Assembly: GCA_016930645.1 (NCBI GenBank)
Contig: JAFGGH010000021.1
Coordinates: 1 to 53,400 of the forward strand
Length of the DNA: 53,400 nucleotides
Reading direction: 5' to 3'
DNA from: Sedimentisphaerales bacterium
Lineage (GTDB): Bacteria > Planctomycetota > Phycisphaerae > Sedimentisphaerales > Anaerobacaceae
The notes under the pieces were generated by a model. It was not told the DNA's origin. It ran no database searches and worked only from the letters and a program-made list of their open reading frames with translations. How positions within the stretch are numbered: the first letter of the stretch is position 1; every line of letters starts with the position of its first letter. Made by a program: the position numbers and the translations under genes. Below, one piece after another: positions 8,520 through 16,733 of this stretch.

Positions 8520-9926
8520 TCAAGGCTTCCTCCAGACATAAACACATTTTCTCATGGCTTTTCTACCATAATCTCCCATCTGCTGGCTACTGTTCCCCTT
8601 ATTTTGTGGCGAAATAAGAATGTTTACAATTTCAAAACCAATGTCTTCTGCTATTTTTGAAAGTATCAGGTCAACAGGGATACAAACTCCTGCATAACGA
8701 ACGTTATCATTTACCATAAACATATAGCCATTGTTACCCAAAACCCTAAAACACTCTGAAATAACAACGGCCATTTCATTAAAATACCCTCGTATCATTC
8801 GCGGTATGCCATTATTATTCAGCTTTTTATCAATTTTCTGTTTTTCAAGGTAATCTAAAATAAGATTTAGAAGTTTCTGGTTTTCGAAAATCTTGTCAAC
8901 CTTAGAATAGTTTACGCAAATATCGTAAAGTTTTTTAGGTTTATTTTCCACTGTACAACTTAACATCGTTTGTCTCAGATTAGATAATTCTACTTCATTT
9001 ATTCCCAGCAAAGCGTGTTCGAGGGCATAGGTCCTTGTGTAATCATATCGGTTACAATATGGAGGGGAGGTAATAATCGTTTTAAACTTGTTAGAATCAA
9101 TCTGGGGCAAAATATCTAAACAGGATCCTCTGTGAACTTTTATAGTTCCTATTGAAGTCAGTTCTTCAGAAAATAGCAGGCCTGTTCTGGGGTTTTTAAT
9201 GTCGTATATTATCTGCTCCAATTTTTGCTTAATTGCTTTATTGAAAGATAATATTTTCCCCTTATCAAAGGTATTTTGGCCATTCCCTCTGCCAGATCTA
9301 TAATCCCAACGAAGATATTGTCCATCCTTCCGGGTATAACTAACAGATTCAAGTATACACATTAGTGCAAATAGAAGAATTTTTGCTACTTTGTCATTAT
9401 TTAGTCTCCCAAGCTCTGCGAGATACTGTCCTATTCTTCGTTCGGTAGTCTTTGGGTAAGCTCCTTGGGTGATCCTGAGGTAATTTAGTTTCTGGGGGTT
9501 TATACCGGAGTTCCAAGGGGTTTCATTTTTCCATTTTTCTAATATATTTATATCAGACTCCTTCATGTCAAATTGCGCCAAGATTCGATTAAAAATAATT
9601 TCTTGGCCTACCGGTAGCAATTCGATACCTTCTGAATCATATCCTAAAAGTGAGCTTGTAAATAAAGTAGTTCCTATACCTGCAAAAGGATCGAAAACAG
9701 TTCCTTTTGGGATATTATACTTAAAAAGAAGATATTCAACTAACGATGAGGAAAATGCTTCTTTATATTTATACCATCTATAAAACGGCTCATTTTTATT
9801 GCCCTGATAGCTAACAATTTTTCTGGTTAGGGAAGGAGCTACTTTTAAAACATCTGAAAAGTGATTTTCGAATGCTCTATGACAATCTATGATGATTTCA
9901 ATATGATTGTTTAGTAGTAATGTCAT
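8520..9926 (-). CDS. DNA methyltransferase 2 (SPPY type)
   Basis: Second amino-methyltransferase of the locus, 468 residues from the ATG at 9926. Motif I is DPFAGIGTT (about 79-87) followed by EGIELLPVGQEI. Motif IV is ITSPPYCNRYDYTRTYALEH (near 297), again the SPPY form associated with N4-cytosine. The C-terminus has the usual GYMFMVNDNVRY strand. Family members with APSLTRKIVSYQGNK near the start are typical restriction-linked methylases. From memory, BcnI-type systems can carry two methyltransferases, so this one may serve the same nuclease, perhaps on another strand or substrate form. The ATG comes one base after the stop of a 33-codon leader, suggesting re-initiation. An in-frame GTG at 9962 exists but lies inside that leader. 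Confidence 0.85.
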   Translation of the reverse strand: MTLLLNNHIEIIIDCHRAFENHFSDVLKVAPSLTRKIVSYQGNKNEPFYRWYKYKEAFSSSLVEYLLFKYNIPKGTVFDPFAGIGTTLFTSSLLGYDSEGIELLPVGQEIIFNRILAQFDMKESDINILEKWKNETPWNSGINPQKLNYLRITQGAYPKTTERRIGQYLAELGRLNNDKVAKILLFALMCILESVSYTRKDGQYLRWDYRSGRGNGQNTFDKGKILSFNKAIKQKLEQIIYDIKNPRTGLLFSEELTSIGTIKVHRGSCLDILPQIDSNKFKTIITSPPYCNRYDYTRTYALEHALLGINEVELSNLRQTMLSCTVENKPKKLYDICVNYSKVDKIFENQKLLNLILDYLEKQKIDKKLNNNGIPRMIRGYFNEMAVVISECFRVLGNNGYMFMVNDNVRYAGVCIPVDLILSKIAEDIGFEIVNILISPQNKGNSSQQMGDYGRKAMRKCVYVWRKP

Positions 9927-9927
9927 T

Positions 9928-10029
9928 CTATTCAAAGATAAATAATAAAAAACTCTTACCACATCGATTTATATTCAAATTACCGTATTTGTGAGCGGTA
10001 GATGTAATTTCGATGATTCTTGATTCCAT
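9928..10029 (-). pseudogene. 33-codon duplicated N-terminus of methyltransferase 1, now a leader ORF
   Basis: Translates as MESRIIEITSTAHKYGNLN followed by NRCGKSF and a short unrelated tail, stopping at 9928-9930. It matches the first ~26 residues of methyltransferase 1 (MESRIIEITSAAHKYGNLN, then CGKGFF). The same Shine-Dalgarno sequence (AAAGGAGA) and a homologous promoter precede it. The stop is one base before the ATG of methyltransferase 2. It is either a relic of a truncated second copy or a functional coupling leader. Confidence 0.75.
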
Positions 10030-10055
10030 TCAAATAATCTCCTTTGTACGAGAAG

Positions 10056-10083
10056 ATTGTATCATAAATCCCTATAAATTCAA
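10056..10083 (-). promoter_or_regulatory. promoter copy upstream of methyltransferase 2
   Basis: Minus strand: TTGAAT (10083-10078), a 16-base spacer, TACAAT (10061-10056). The -10 region, Shine-Dalgarno sequence and start codon match the copy in front of methyltransferase 1; the spacer half nearest the -35 box has diverged. Confidence 0.6.
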
Positions 10084-10536
10084 GAGGACGTAATTATTTA
10101 CATAACTTATGGCAGACGAAGAGATTATAGTATTTCTGTAGATATGGGCAAGGGAAAATCCGGCGAAGCCGGAATTCAATATCCAATAACCAATGTAGTC
10201 CCGATTCATCGGGATAGAAGTAAATTTGTGCCAAAGTAATAATTCGTGTGGAGATTTTATTTTGAGCGTAGCGAAAGTGGACGAGGCCCAAAGTCTTGAA
10301 TAAGCTCGCTTAATGAAAGACTTTAGGCTGAGAACACACAGGCCGTAAAACGGCCTTATCAAATCACTTCGTGGAAATTGTCCGCCGTCCTGTCCGGCGT
10401 TTTATCCGCCGCAGCTTATAAGCATAGGCGGAAGCCCGAAGGACGAAGACGGAAGCTTCAGCGAAGGCTGATTCGTGGCTCAAAACCAGTGTTTATCTGT
10501 GTAAATCAGTGTCTAAAAATCAATATAACCAGCAGC
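10084..10536. other. gene-free repeat and hairpin region
   Basis: No convincing gene. It contains small perfect hairpins at 10159-10173 (TCCGGC/GCCGGA) and 10199-10214 (TCCCGAT/ATCGGGA), the promoter block shared with the other restriction operon (10121-10154), and GC-rich repeat debris toward 10380-10480. Open frames here are interrupted and show no recognisable protein. Confidence 0.5.
10124..10151 (-). promoter_or_regulatory. restriction-operon promoter block, copy 1
   Basis: Minus strand: TTGCCC (10151-10146), a 16-base spacer, TATAAT (10129-10124), embedded in about 33 bases nearly identical to 16259-16291. It is about 95 bases upstream of the leader ORF start at 10029. Confidence 0.55.
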
Positions 10537-11733
10537 TTAATCAATAATTTCTATACCGCTGAATCTGACCAGTGCTCCCGACGTTTGTGGATGCGGCTCG
10601 ATAATCCCAATAAGGCCGATTTTTTTGCCCACGTACTCGTCTAAATTAGTATGGCCGGCGGCGCCGGCGGGAAGGGCATAGCAAATGATTTTGTTGTCGC
10701 GGTCAACAACGGTATAATGCAGCAGAACTACCTCCGGGCCGTACACGCTGGACTCTTTGATTTTGCCGATGACCGCGTACCTGCCGTAATCTTTGAACTC
10801 AGAGGCCCTTTGTGAGCGGGCATTTTCGATTCGCCGGATTGTTCTATCGAGCTGTGAATTTTGCAGCTTGCTTTCTCTTTCAACATCAGCGGCAAGCTCG
10901 AAACGTTTTATCTGGCTGAGCAGATATTCGGCATAGAGCGCGGCCTTGTCGTCTTTATCGGCTCCGATAAGGTCGTTAAGGTTTTGTTTTGCCGTTGAAT
11001 AATCCTGCTCGGACAATGGCCTGGTGTATTCGGCTTTGACTATATCCTGGAGCTTATAGTATTTTTTCAGTCTTTCGGTATTTTCAGGAAGGCTTGTTGT
11101 AACAACAGATTTCATTTCTTCGGGCAGCTTAAGTTCGGGCTTTGCCTGTTCCTCTACCCGGGGCACTGCTTCAGGTTTGACCTCCTGCACCTGGGCTTTA
11201 GTAACATCAACCGGTTTGATGAACTGAGTACTGACCCAGAAATACGTCCCTGCAACCGGCGCGATTTTGTAGTAATCGCCGACCTCCTCACCCAGGAGGT
11301 TTACCTTATCGCCTTTGTTCAATGTGAGCTGGACCTCTTCGGAGTGTATTGGTTCAATGTATTCAGATCCAGCGTAAACATAAGCTTTGTCAACAGTAAC
11401 AATACCTATGTCCGGATTTGAAGCGTCGATGAAAACGTACTGCTTCGATATCCAGGAAAAACTCGTTTCGGTGGGCACAATCCGCGACCAGGCGTTCTCC
11501 CTGCTGACAACCTTTACCATATCGCCCTGATTGAGCTTTGTGCACCTGTAGTAATTCGTCCCCGGCCCGGAACGGACATAAACATTATCCCCTGTTATCC
11601 GGGCGAAGTAAGGGAAATCCGGGAAGGTCATCTGCTCTGCGGTTTTCGTATCATCGGCGCCGAGGCAAACACATCCTAAAAACGATAGGCTAATCAACAC
11701 TAAACAAAGATTTGAAATTAGTCGAGAATCCAT
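10537..11733 (-). CDS. lipoprotein with two bacterial SH3 domains
   Basis: Exported lipoprotein of 398 residues. The signal peptide ends in a lipobox LSFLGC (Cys near 21). Two SH3b domains follow: ITGDNVYVRSGPGTNYYRC to WISKQYVF (about 45-100) and VTVDKAYVYAGSEYIEPI to WVSTQFIKP (about 110-170). A charged Pro/Glu linker leads to a helical region and a C-terminal beta-rich domain (KDYGRYAVIGKIKESSVYGP onward). Bacterial SH3 domains usually bind peptidoglycan, so a cell-envelope role is likely. It is a single-gene unit between the two restriction operons and is richer in GC than they are, so it may belong to the host backbone. Confidence 0.8.
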   Translation of the reverse strand: MDSRLISNLCLVLISLSFLGCVCLGADDTKTAEQMTFPDFPYFARITGDNVYVRSGPGTNYYRCTKLNQGDMVKVVSRENAWSRIVPTETSFSWISKQYVFIDASNPDIGIVTVDKAYVYAGSEYIEPIHSEEVQLTLNKGDKVNLLGEEVGDYYKIAPVAGTYFWVSTQFIKPVDVTKAQVQEVKPEAVPRVEEQAKPELKLPEEMKSVVTTSLPENTERLKKYYKLQDIVKAEYTRPLSEQDYSTAKQNLNDLIGADKDDKAALYAEYLLSQIKRFELAADVERESKLQNSQLDRTIRRIENARSQRASEFKDYGRYAVIGKIKESSVYGPEVVLLHYTVVDRDNKIICYALPAGAAGHTNLDEYVGKKIGLIGIIEPHPQTSGALVRFSGIEIID

Positions 11734-11792
11734 TTCTCAGTCTCCGAAAAACATTAATATCCTTAATTCCTTGAAATGTCCTTTACGAATAA

Positions 11793-11821
11793 AAGGTAAC
11801 ATCGGTTTTGATTGTTGTCAA
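11793..11821 (-). promoter_or_regulatory. possible promoter of the SH3 lipoprotein gene
   Basis: Minus strand: TTGACA (11821-11816), a 17-base spacer, TACCTT (11798-11793). The -35 box is perfect and the -10 box is weak. It is about 60 bases from the ATG at 11733. Confidence 0.45.
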
Positions 11822-12448
11822 TGTTTTTCTGGACAAACTCTGCCTTTGTCATAAGCCTCTATGCAGCAAAACTTTGTGTGCCGCTTTGCCGGATAGCCTA
11901 CCGCGGATAAACACGGACAGGATATATTTTTAGACGGGATAACAGGATTGACGGGATTTTTTTTAGCCACATAAAGCACAAAAATTGTTAGACAGGATGG
12001 ATTTTTTGACAGGATAACCCGCCTTCGTTGAGGCAGGCAGGATTAAGAAGATATATGTGAATCACTGATTACGCTGATTTAATTGATTTTTATTTTTTGT
12101 TTTTCAATATTGTAACCACGGACCGCCACGGCGGTTAAAATTTCGCGGATTTACACGGATTAATTTTAGGGTGCTTTTATCTTTCAAAAAATTCGGAGAG
12201 GATTTTGAGCCACAAATTTCACGAATCTGCACAAAAGGAGGAAACCACTACCTGTCATTGACAGGTAGCGTGTTTTGGGACTAAAAATGGGGGTATTAAA
12301 ATCACAGACTGACACGGACTACTGACTGACTGACACGGAAATATTGGACACGGATTCCGTCTTCGCCCTACGGGCTATGCCGGACAAGTAACGCAGATAA
12401 CGTAGAGAGGATAACCTATTCATTTACAATTGCTGCCTGCTTGTCTTT
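11822..12448. other. gene-free stretch of dispersed repeats
   Basis: No gene is seen. It holds patchy repeat words (ACGGGATAACAGGATTGACG, AGCCACAAATTTCACGAAT), the second 89-bp repeat copy at 12113-12201, and a perfect 9-bp hairpin CTACCTGTC/GACAGGTAG at 12248-12268. The phrase ending CAGGATAACCCGCCTTCGTTG also occurs near 36829-36848. Confidence 0.6.
12113..12201. repeat. 89-bp dispersed repeat, copy 2
   Basis: Direct-orientation partner of 6083-6171, differing at two positions. Confidence 0.85.
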
Positions 12449-13954
12449 TTATTTTAAAAAATCAAAGTCAATATCGACTGATTGTCCTTTGACTATTTGG
12501 TCTATTACTTCCTCTAATCGAGCTTTTATCTTCTTCGCTGTTTCATCAAGTTCTGTTATTCCTGCTTTTTGATTGAATGTATTGTCAAGCTGAACAAAAT
12601 TATCAATTGTGAGTCTGGATGTATCAAGTATCGCCTGAGGATTATGATAGAGTTTTGCTGTTTCTTTTTGTTTATTGTCGGGAAAATTTGGGTATGGAAT
12701 AACGCTCCAATATTTCATTGCTAAACTTCCACCATTACCACCAACAGCATAGCGATCAAGGAGACCGATATTTCGTAAATAGTCAAGAAAGCACTTTACA
12801 AAAATTGAAAGTTGAATATTCCCCTCTTTGTGATGCAAGGTAATACCATGGATGTTTGTTATTGTTCTACCTCTTTCATCAAGTATTACAATTGACCTTC
12901 CTTTTTCGAACCCCTCTGCTCCAAAAATTAAATCTCCCTTCTTGAGTATTTTTAAATCTCGTCTATTACCTAAATATTCTACCTCGTTTACAGTTCCATA
13001 TTTTGATAAATGTTTTGGTAACATTAAAGTGTAAAACCCTTTGTGGTATCTGTCTGAGTATATACTTTCACCAATATTTGAAATTTGTAAATTTTGTCCT
13101 CGTGATGATCCAAAATCCAAATGTTCAATCGAAGAATATTCATTTTTGTAGTTTTTGATTTTAAATTCTTCACATTTGAAATATGGAGTAAATACGCTCG
13201 TGTCCATTCTTTCAGAATACTTTAAATCATCTAAACTGGGGAATTCATATTGAAACTTTTTAGATTTTTGATTTTCTTCAATTTCTGTTTTTATTATTTG
13301 ATGAATTTGCTGATGATTGCTCTTAATTTTCTTTTCTTTGTTAATGAGTGCTTTTGTAAGTTCTTCTACATATTTAATTACTTGATCTTGATTCTTGTTC
13401 GGTAATGGAACTTTACAATCTAAAAACATTGACTTAGCGTGGCGAATTGTAGCACTTTTGGGAACCATAAAATCTAACTGCTCACGAAAACATTTGTGCT
13501 TCATAAATGTAAGTAAATAGTATTTCCACTTTTTTATTGGCAGTTTATATAATGCCCCAGAAAGCATCCAGTCGGGATAATCTATATCGAGTATTATTAC
13601 TTCACCAATATTGCTGTCTTTGGAAATTATCACATCACCTTCCTTTAACTCATGATTTATAAATGCTTTAGGATTTACGGGTGTAACGCTTTCTGAATTG
13701 ATATCAGGCAATAATGAATATTCCTGCAAACCTTTTGTTCGGAAGAAAAATTTTGGCGAGTAGTCAATGTAGTTAACTGAACCAACTTCAGAACCTAAAT
13801 CAGAATTTCTTAAATTACGACTCAAAAAATCACGAACAAAAATGCAGTTTGTGTTAGAAATATTAATACGTTTGTATTGAGCAGATGAAAAAGAAAATCC
13901 CTTATTCATAATTTCTGACGATGATATTTCTTTGGGAACGACAGTATATCGCAT
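12449..13954 (-). CDS. specificity (HsdS-like) subunit of a restriction-modification enzyme
   Basis: DNA-recognition subunit of 501 residues. It has the usual two target-recognition halves: one up to about 150, then a conserved helical spacer (VIKYVEELTKALINKEKKIK, about 175-215), a second half from about 235, and a C-terminal helix (KKIKARLEEVIDQIVKG). LSGALYKLPIKKWKYYLLTF and VPLPN-type motifs resemble type I S subunits. The ATG lies two bases after the stop of the upstream methyltransferase gene, so the two are co-translated. No separate hsdR is in the window. It is AT-rich like its partner. Confidence 0.82.
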   Translation of the reverse strand: MRYTVVPKEISSSEIMNKGFSFSSAQYKRINISNTNCIFVRDFLSRNLRNSDLGSEVGSVNYIDYSPKFFFRTKGLQEYSLLPDINSESVTPVNPKAFINHELKEGDVIISKDSNIGEVIILDIDYPDWMLSGALYKLPIKKWKYYLLTFMKHKCFREQLDFMVPKSATIRHAKSMFLDCKVPLPNKNQDQVIKYVEELTKALINKEKKIKSNHQQIHQIIKTEIEENQKSKKFQYEFPSLDDLKYSERMDTSVFTPYFKCEEFKIKNYKNEYSSIEHLDFGSSRGQNLQISNIGESIYSDRYHKGFYTLMLPKHLSKYGTVNEVEYLGNRRDLKILKKGDLIFGAEGFEKGRSIVILDERGRTITNIHGITLHHKEGNIQLSIFVKCFLDYLRNIGLLDRYAVGGNGGSLAMKYWSVIPYPNFPDNKQKETAKLYHNPQAILDTSRLTIDNFVQLDNTFNQKAGITELDETAKKIKARLEEVIDQIVKGQSVDIDFDFLK

Positions 13955-13956
13955 AA

Positions 13957-16164
13957 TTACTTGGCTCTAATATATAGATCTTGCAAGGTTTCCTCTTGTG
14001 TTTTACACCACTCCCTAAACTCATGAACCGTTTCAGTAAATTCCTCATTCAAAATAGGATTACCTTCTTTATCTATGTCTACTTCAAAAGTTGTATAGTT
14101 GATTTTATAAAGTGGTTCAAATTTCTTTACACGTTTTGATGTGCGAATTTCATAACCAATCTTTTGAATGTCTTTAAGGAAAATTTTGTAACCAGCAGTT
14201 CTTAATTTTTGCAATTCTTTGTTTGTTGGTTTATATGCAATCAGGAGTGTAGTATTTACGCCCGTTTCAGCAAATACATTGGCGGGCAGATCAAAAATTG
14301 CAACGATTCTCATTTTATCCATTACCCATTCACGGGCTTTTTGCCAACGGTCGATAGATGCAATAGAGTTTGAAAGAACAATACCTAAACGACCATTGTC
14401 TTCTAAAATGCGGTAGGCATTTTCTAGAAAAACTAGCCCTTTGTCGATCCAATCACCAGCACGAGCAATGTCCCACAACTCATAGCATTCAGCTAATTCA
14501 GTTTCACCGGTTTTGGGATCTGGTCGCCAAGCACGGTCTTCACCAAATGGTGGATTGGTAAGAACTACATCAAATTTTTTCAGTTTCTTAATGTCCTTAC
14601 GGTTATCCCAATTTCCATTTTTATTGAATTGTGGAATAAGCTCAAGTAAGTCTCCTTTGTGGTCAAATTTATGAAGAATGGATCCATACCCCGGTTCTGC
14701 TTTCAGCGTTGCGTTGCCATCCCCATTCAGCAGCATATTTAAAGTTGCAAGCATTATCATTTGTGGGTCAATTTCCATTCCGTAAATATTTCCATCATTT
14801 AACTTGCTATTCGAGTTCACGTATGAAACGGAAAGGAAGTCAGCAATTCCAACTGTCGGGTCAACTACAGTTTCTCCGTTTCTAGGATTTACAATATTCA
14901 CCAAAAAGTCGATGATAGGAAGTGGTGTAACAAATTGTGCATTTTGTTGTTTCGAGAATTCTGCAGCAAAACGGTGAAATACCAACTGGTAAAGGTCTGT
15001 TTTGTGTGAAAATACAAACGAATAGTCCTGAAACTGATTTACAACTTGAACCAAAACTCTAACATGGTTTTCGTTTTTATCATTCAATGGATCGTCCTGC
15101 AAAATGCGATAGTAAACGCCTTCTGCATCTTCCCGAAGTTTGTTAATCCTCAAAAGAAATGATTGTATGACAGAATCGTTAAGATTTTTGTAGGTTTTCT
15201 CTTCCTTGTTGATATAAAAGACAAGGTGTCGTTTGGTATTGCGTTCGTTTCGCTTTTCATCAAAGATTTTGAGAGCCAAAATCTGAATGAGAATTTCATA
15301 TCCACGCTGATTGACCATTCCTTTTTCTTCCATTGTCCTCAAGATAGCAGACATTGCATTATTAATTTGCTGGGAATGAGCGCCTGAAACCACATCCAAG
15401 TCTTGAATTGTTCGCTTGGAACGATCAATTTCTTTTGGGTGCACCCAATCTATGAGATCTTCATAAGTCGGAATATTTCGATAAGGATCAGGTAGATGCA
15501 ATGAAAGGTCTTTTGTGCTGCTCTTTTCCTTTTTCTGATTGTATTCATCGTTTAATCGTAAGAATATATTTTTGTGTTTTCGGAATAAGTAAAGGCGCTC
15601 TGTATCATAAAGGACACCTAAACAAAATTCTCTTTCACTTTCTTTTAATGCTGGCTTTAACTGTTGGTTATAAACTGTTTCAATGTCTTTACTATCTTCT
15701 CTTTTAAATTCAATTACTCCAATTAAATGTTGGCGTAACCAATCTAATTCTTTTTGCTCATTATCTGTTCCCCAATTTTTGTAATGGTTAAACCAGTCCT
15801 TATCATCAAAAATTGCTCCATCAAATTTTATTGGTGCTGATGATTTATTCCCTTTTGGAAAATATACCTCTGTACCGATGAAATCCTTGGCATACATTCC
15901 AGAATTTACTATCCCCGAAAGAAATTGCCATTTGTAATATTCTTCGTTAGGGTTCCCTCTTGCTCCCTTGATTTGGGTCTTTTTGTTCAGTGTCGTATCT
16001 ACCGGCAGAAAACAAACAAATTCTTTTTTATTACTATATTTATTATCGAAATCGTCTTTGTATTTCGTAAAATGATGCATATAGTAATCTTTCACTGTAT
16101 TTATTTGCTTATTGCCTTCGGTTTTGCTACTTTTATTCCTTACCCCGTTAAGCCCTGATTTCAT
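13957..16164 (-). CDS. HsdM-like N6-adenine methyltransferase with N-terminal nuclease-like domain (BcgI-like)
   Basis: Protein of 735 residues. The C-terminal half is an N6-adenine methyltransferase of the HsdM/BcgIA type: a helical domain, FVTPLPIIDFLVNIV, motif I as DPTVGIADFL (near 440) and catalytic motif IV NPPFGED (near 545). The N-terminal ~180 residues contain KFDGAIF followed by GVIEFKRED, that is Asp115 with Glu152-x-Lys154, a PD-(D/E)XK-like arrangement. This layout, with a specificity gene directly downstream, is that of BcgI-like type IIB/IIG enzymes, in which cutting and methylation share one polypeptide. A type I system that lost hsdR is the alternative. The ATG at 16164 lacks its own good Shine-Dalgarno sequence and sits inside a 10-codon leader ORF. 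Confidence 0.82.
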   Translation of the reverse strand: MKSGLNGVRNKSSKTEGNKQINTVKDYYMHHFTKYKDDFDNKYSNKKEFVCFLPVDTTLNKKTQIKGARGNPNEEYYKWQFLSGIVNSGMYAKDFIGTEVYFPKGNKSSAPIKFDGAIFDDKDWFNHYKNWGTDNEQKELDWLRQHLIGVIEFKREDSKDIETVYNQQLKPALKESEREFCLGVLYDTERLYLFRKHKNIFLRLNDEYNQKKEKSSTKDLSLHLPDPYRNIPTYEDLIDWVHPKEIDRSKRTIQDLDVVSGAHSQQINNAMSAILRTMEEKGMVNQRGYEILIQILALKIFDEKRNERNTKRHLVFYINKEEKTYKNLNDSVIQSFLLRINKLREDAEGVYYRILQDDPLNDKNENHVRVLVQVVNQFQDYSFVFSHKTDLYQLVFHRFAAEFSKQQNAQFVTPLPIIDFLVNIVNPRNGETVVDPTVGIADFLSVSYVNSNSKLNDGNIYGMEIDPQMIMLATLNMLLNGDGNATLKAEPGYGSILHKFDHKGDLLELIPQFNKNGNWDNRKDIKKLKKFDVVLTNPPFGEDRAWRPDPKTGETELAECYELWDIARAGDWIDKGLVFLENAYRILEDNGRLGIVLSNSIASIDRWQKAREWVMDKMRIVAIFDLPANVFAETGVNTTLLIAYKPTNKELQKLRTAGYKIFLKDIQKIGYEIRTSKRVKKFEPLYKINYTTFEVDIDKEGNPILNEEFTETVHEFREWCKTQEETLQDLYIRAK

Positions 16165-16180
16165 TATCGGTCAGCTTCAT
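16148..16180 (-). other. 10-codon leader ORF overlapping the HsdM-like gene start
   Basis: Reads MKLTDNEIRA then stop, preceded by AAAAAAGG six bases before its ATG, a better ribosome site than that of the HsdM-like gene at 16164. It overlaps that start in another frame. MKLTDNEIR is a familiar N-terminus of type III/site-specific DNA methyltransferases (recalled), so this may be a severed gene start now used for coupling. Confidence 0.45.
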
Positions 16181-16262
16181 ATTTTACCTTTTTTGCGATT
16201 TTTCGCCCTATGCCATGTTTTCCTCTTAGGTTGTTATAAAGTACTTTTATAAGGATGATAAG

Positions 16263-16290
16263 ATTATAGTATTTTTGTGAATATGGGCAA
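16263..16290 (-). promoter_or_regulatory. restriction-operon promoter block, copy 2
   Basis: Minus strand: TTGCCC (16290-16285), a 16-base spacer, TATAAT (16268-16263). It is about 85-100 bases upstream of the leader ORF and HsdM-like gene, and nearly identical to 10121-10154. Confidence 0.6.
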
Positions 16291-16733
16291 GGGGGAAGTT
16301 AATTGAATATTGAATATTGATTATTGACTATTGAATAATGATTAGGGATGAAGGATAAGGGCGTTGAAGATTGAAAATGAGAGCAAGTTATAACGCTGGT
16401 AAATACGTCGCACGGTCCTCGTCGTGTCAGGGTTTCTGCGTGCGCAGGAATGACAAATACACCGCCCACCCATCCTTCGTTTAAACTTCCGCCGTCGTCA
16501 AGACTATGGCGGACAAGACGGCGGGCAGGCAGGTGACGGTGCTAATCAAAAGTCGCCGTTTCGGCGACTGCTAAACGAATTGGGTTTCTGCGTGCGCAGG
16601 AATGACAATGTCCCCCAGCACGGGATTGGGTGCTAAATATTTAAAACCCGCGGTAATGTCGCGGGCTGATAAATTCATAAAAAATACCAGTTTTACAAAG
16701 TGTTTCGTTTAGTATCCGAGAACCAGTTTGAAG
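16291..16733. other. gene-free stretch with repeats
   Basis: No gene is seen. It contains an AATATTGA-type AT repeat (about 16303-16345), two direct copies of GTTTCTGCGTGCGCAGGAAT (about 16432 and 16585), and a hairpin AGTCGCC/GGCGACT near 16550-16570 lying between those copies. The right end carries a terminator-like hairpin. Confidence 0.55.
16643..16665 (-). terminator. Rho-independent-type terminator of the rhomboid gene
   Basis: On the minus strand CCCGCG, a 7-base loop and CGCGGG are followed by TTTTAAATATTT. It lies about 70 bases past the stop of the rhomboid gene. Confidence 0.5.

Noticed and set aside
10072-10362. 96-codon minus-strand frame
   Set aside because: It runs through promoters and hairpins upstream of methyltransferase 2 and has no conserved pattern.
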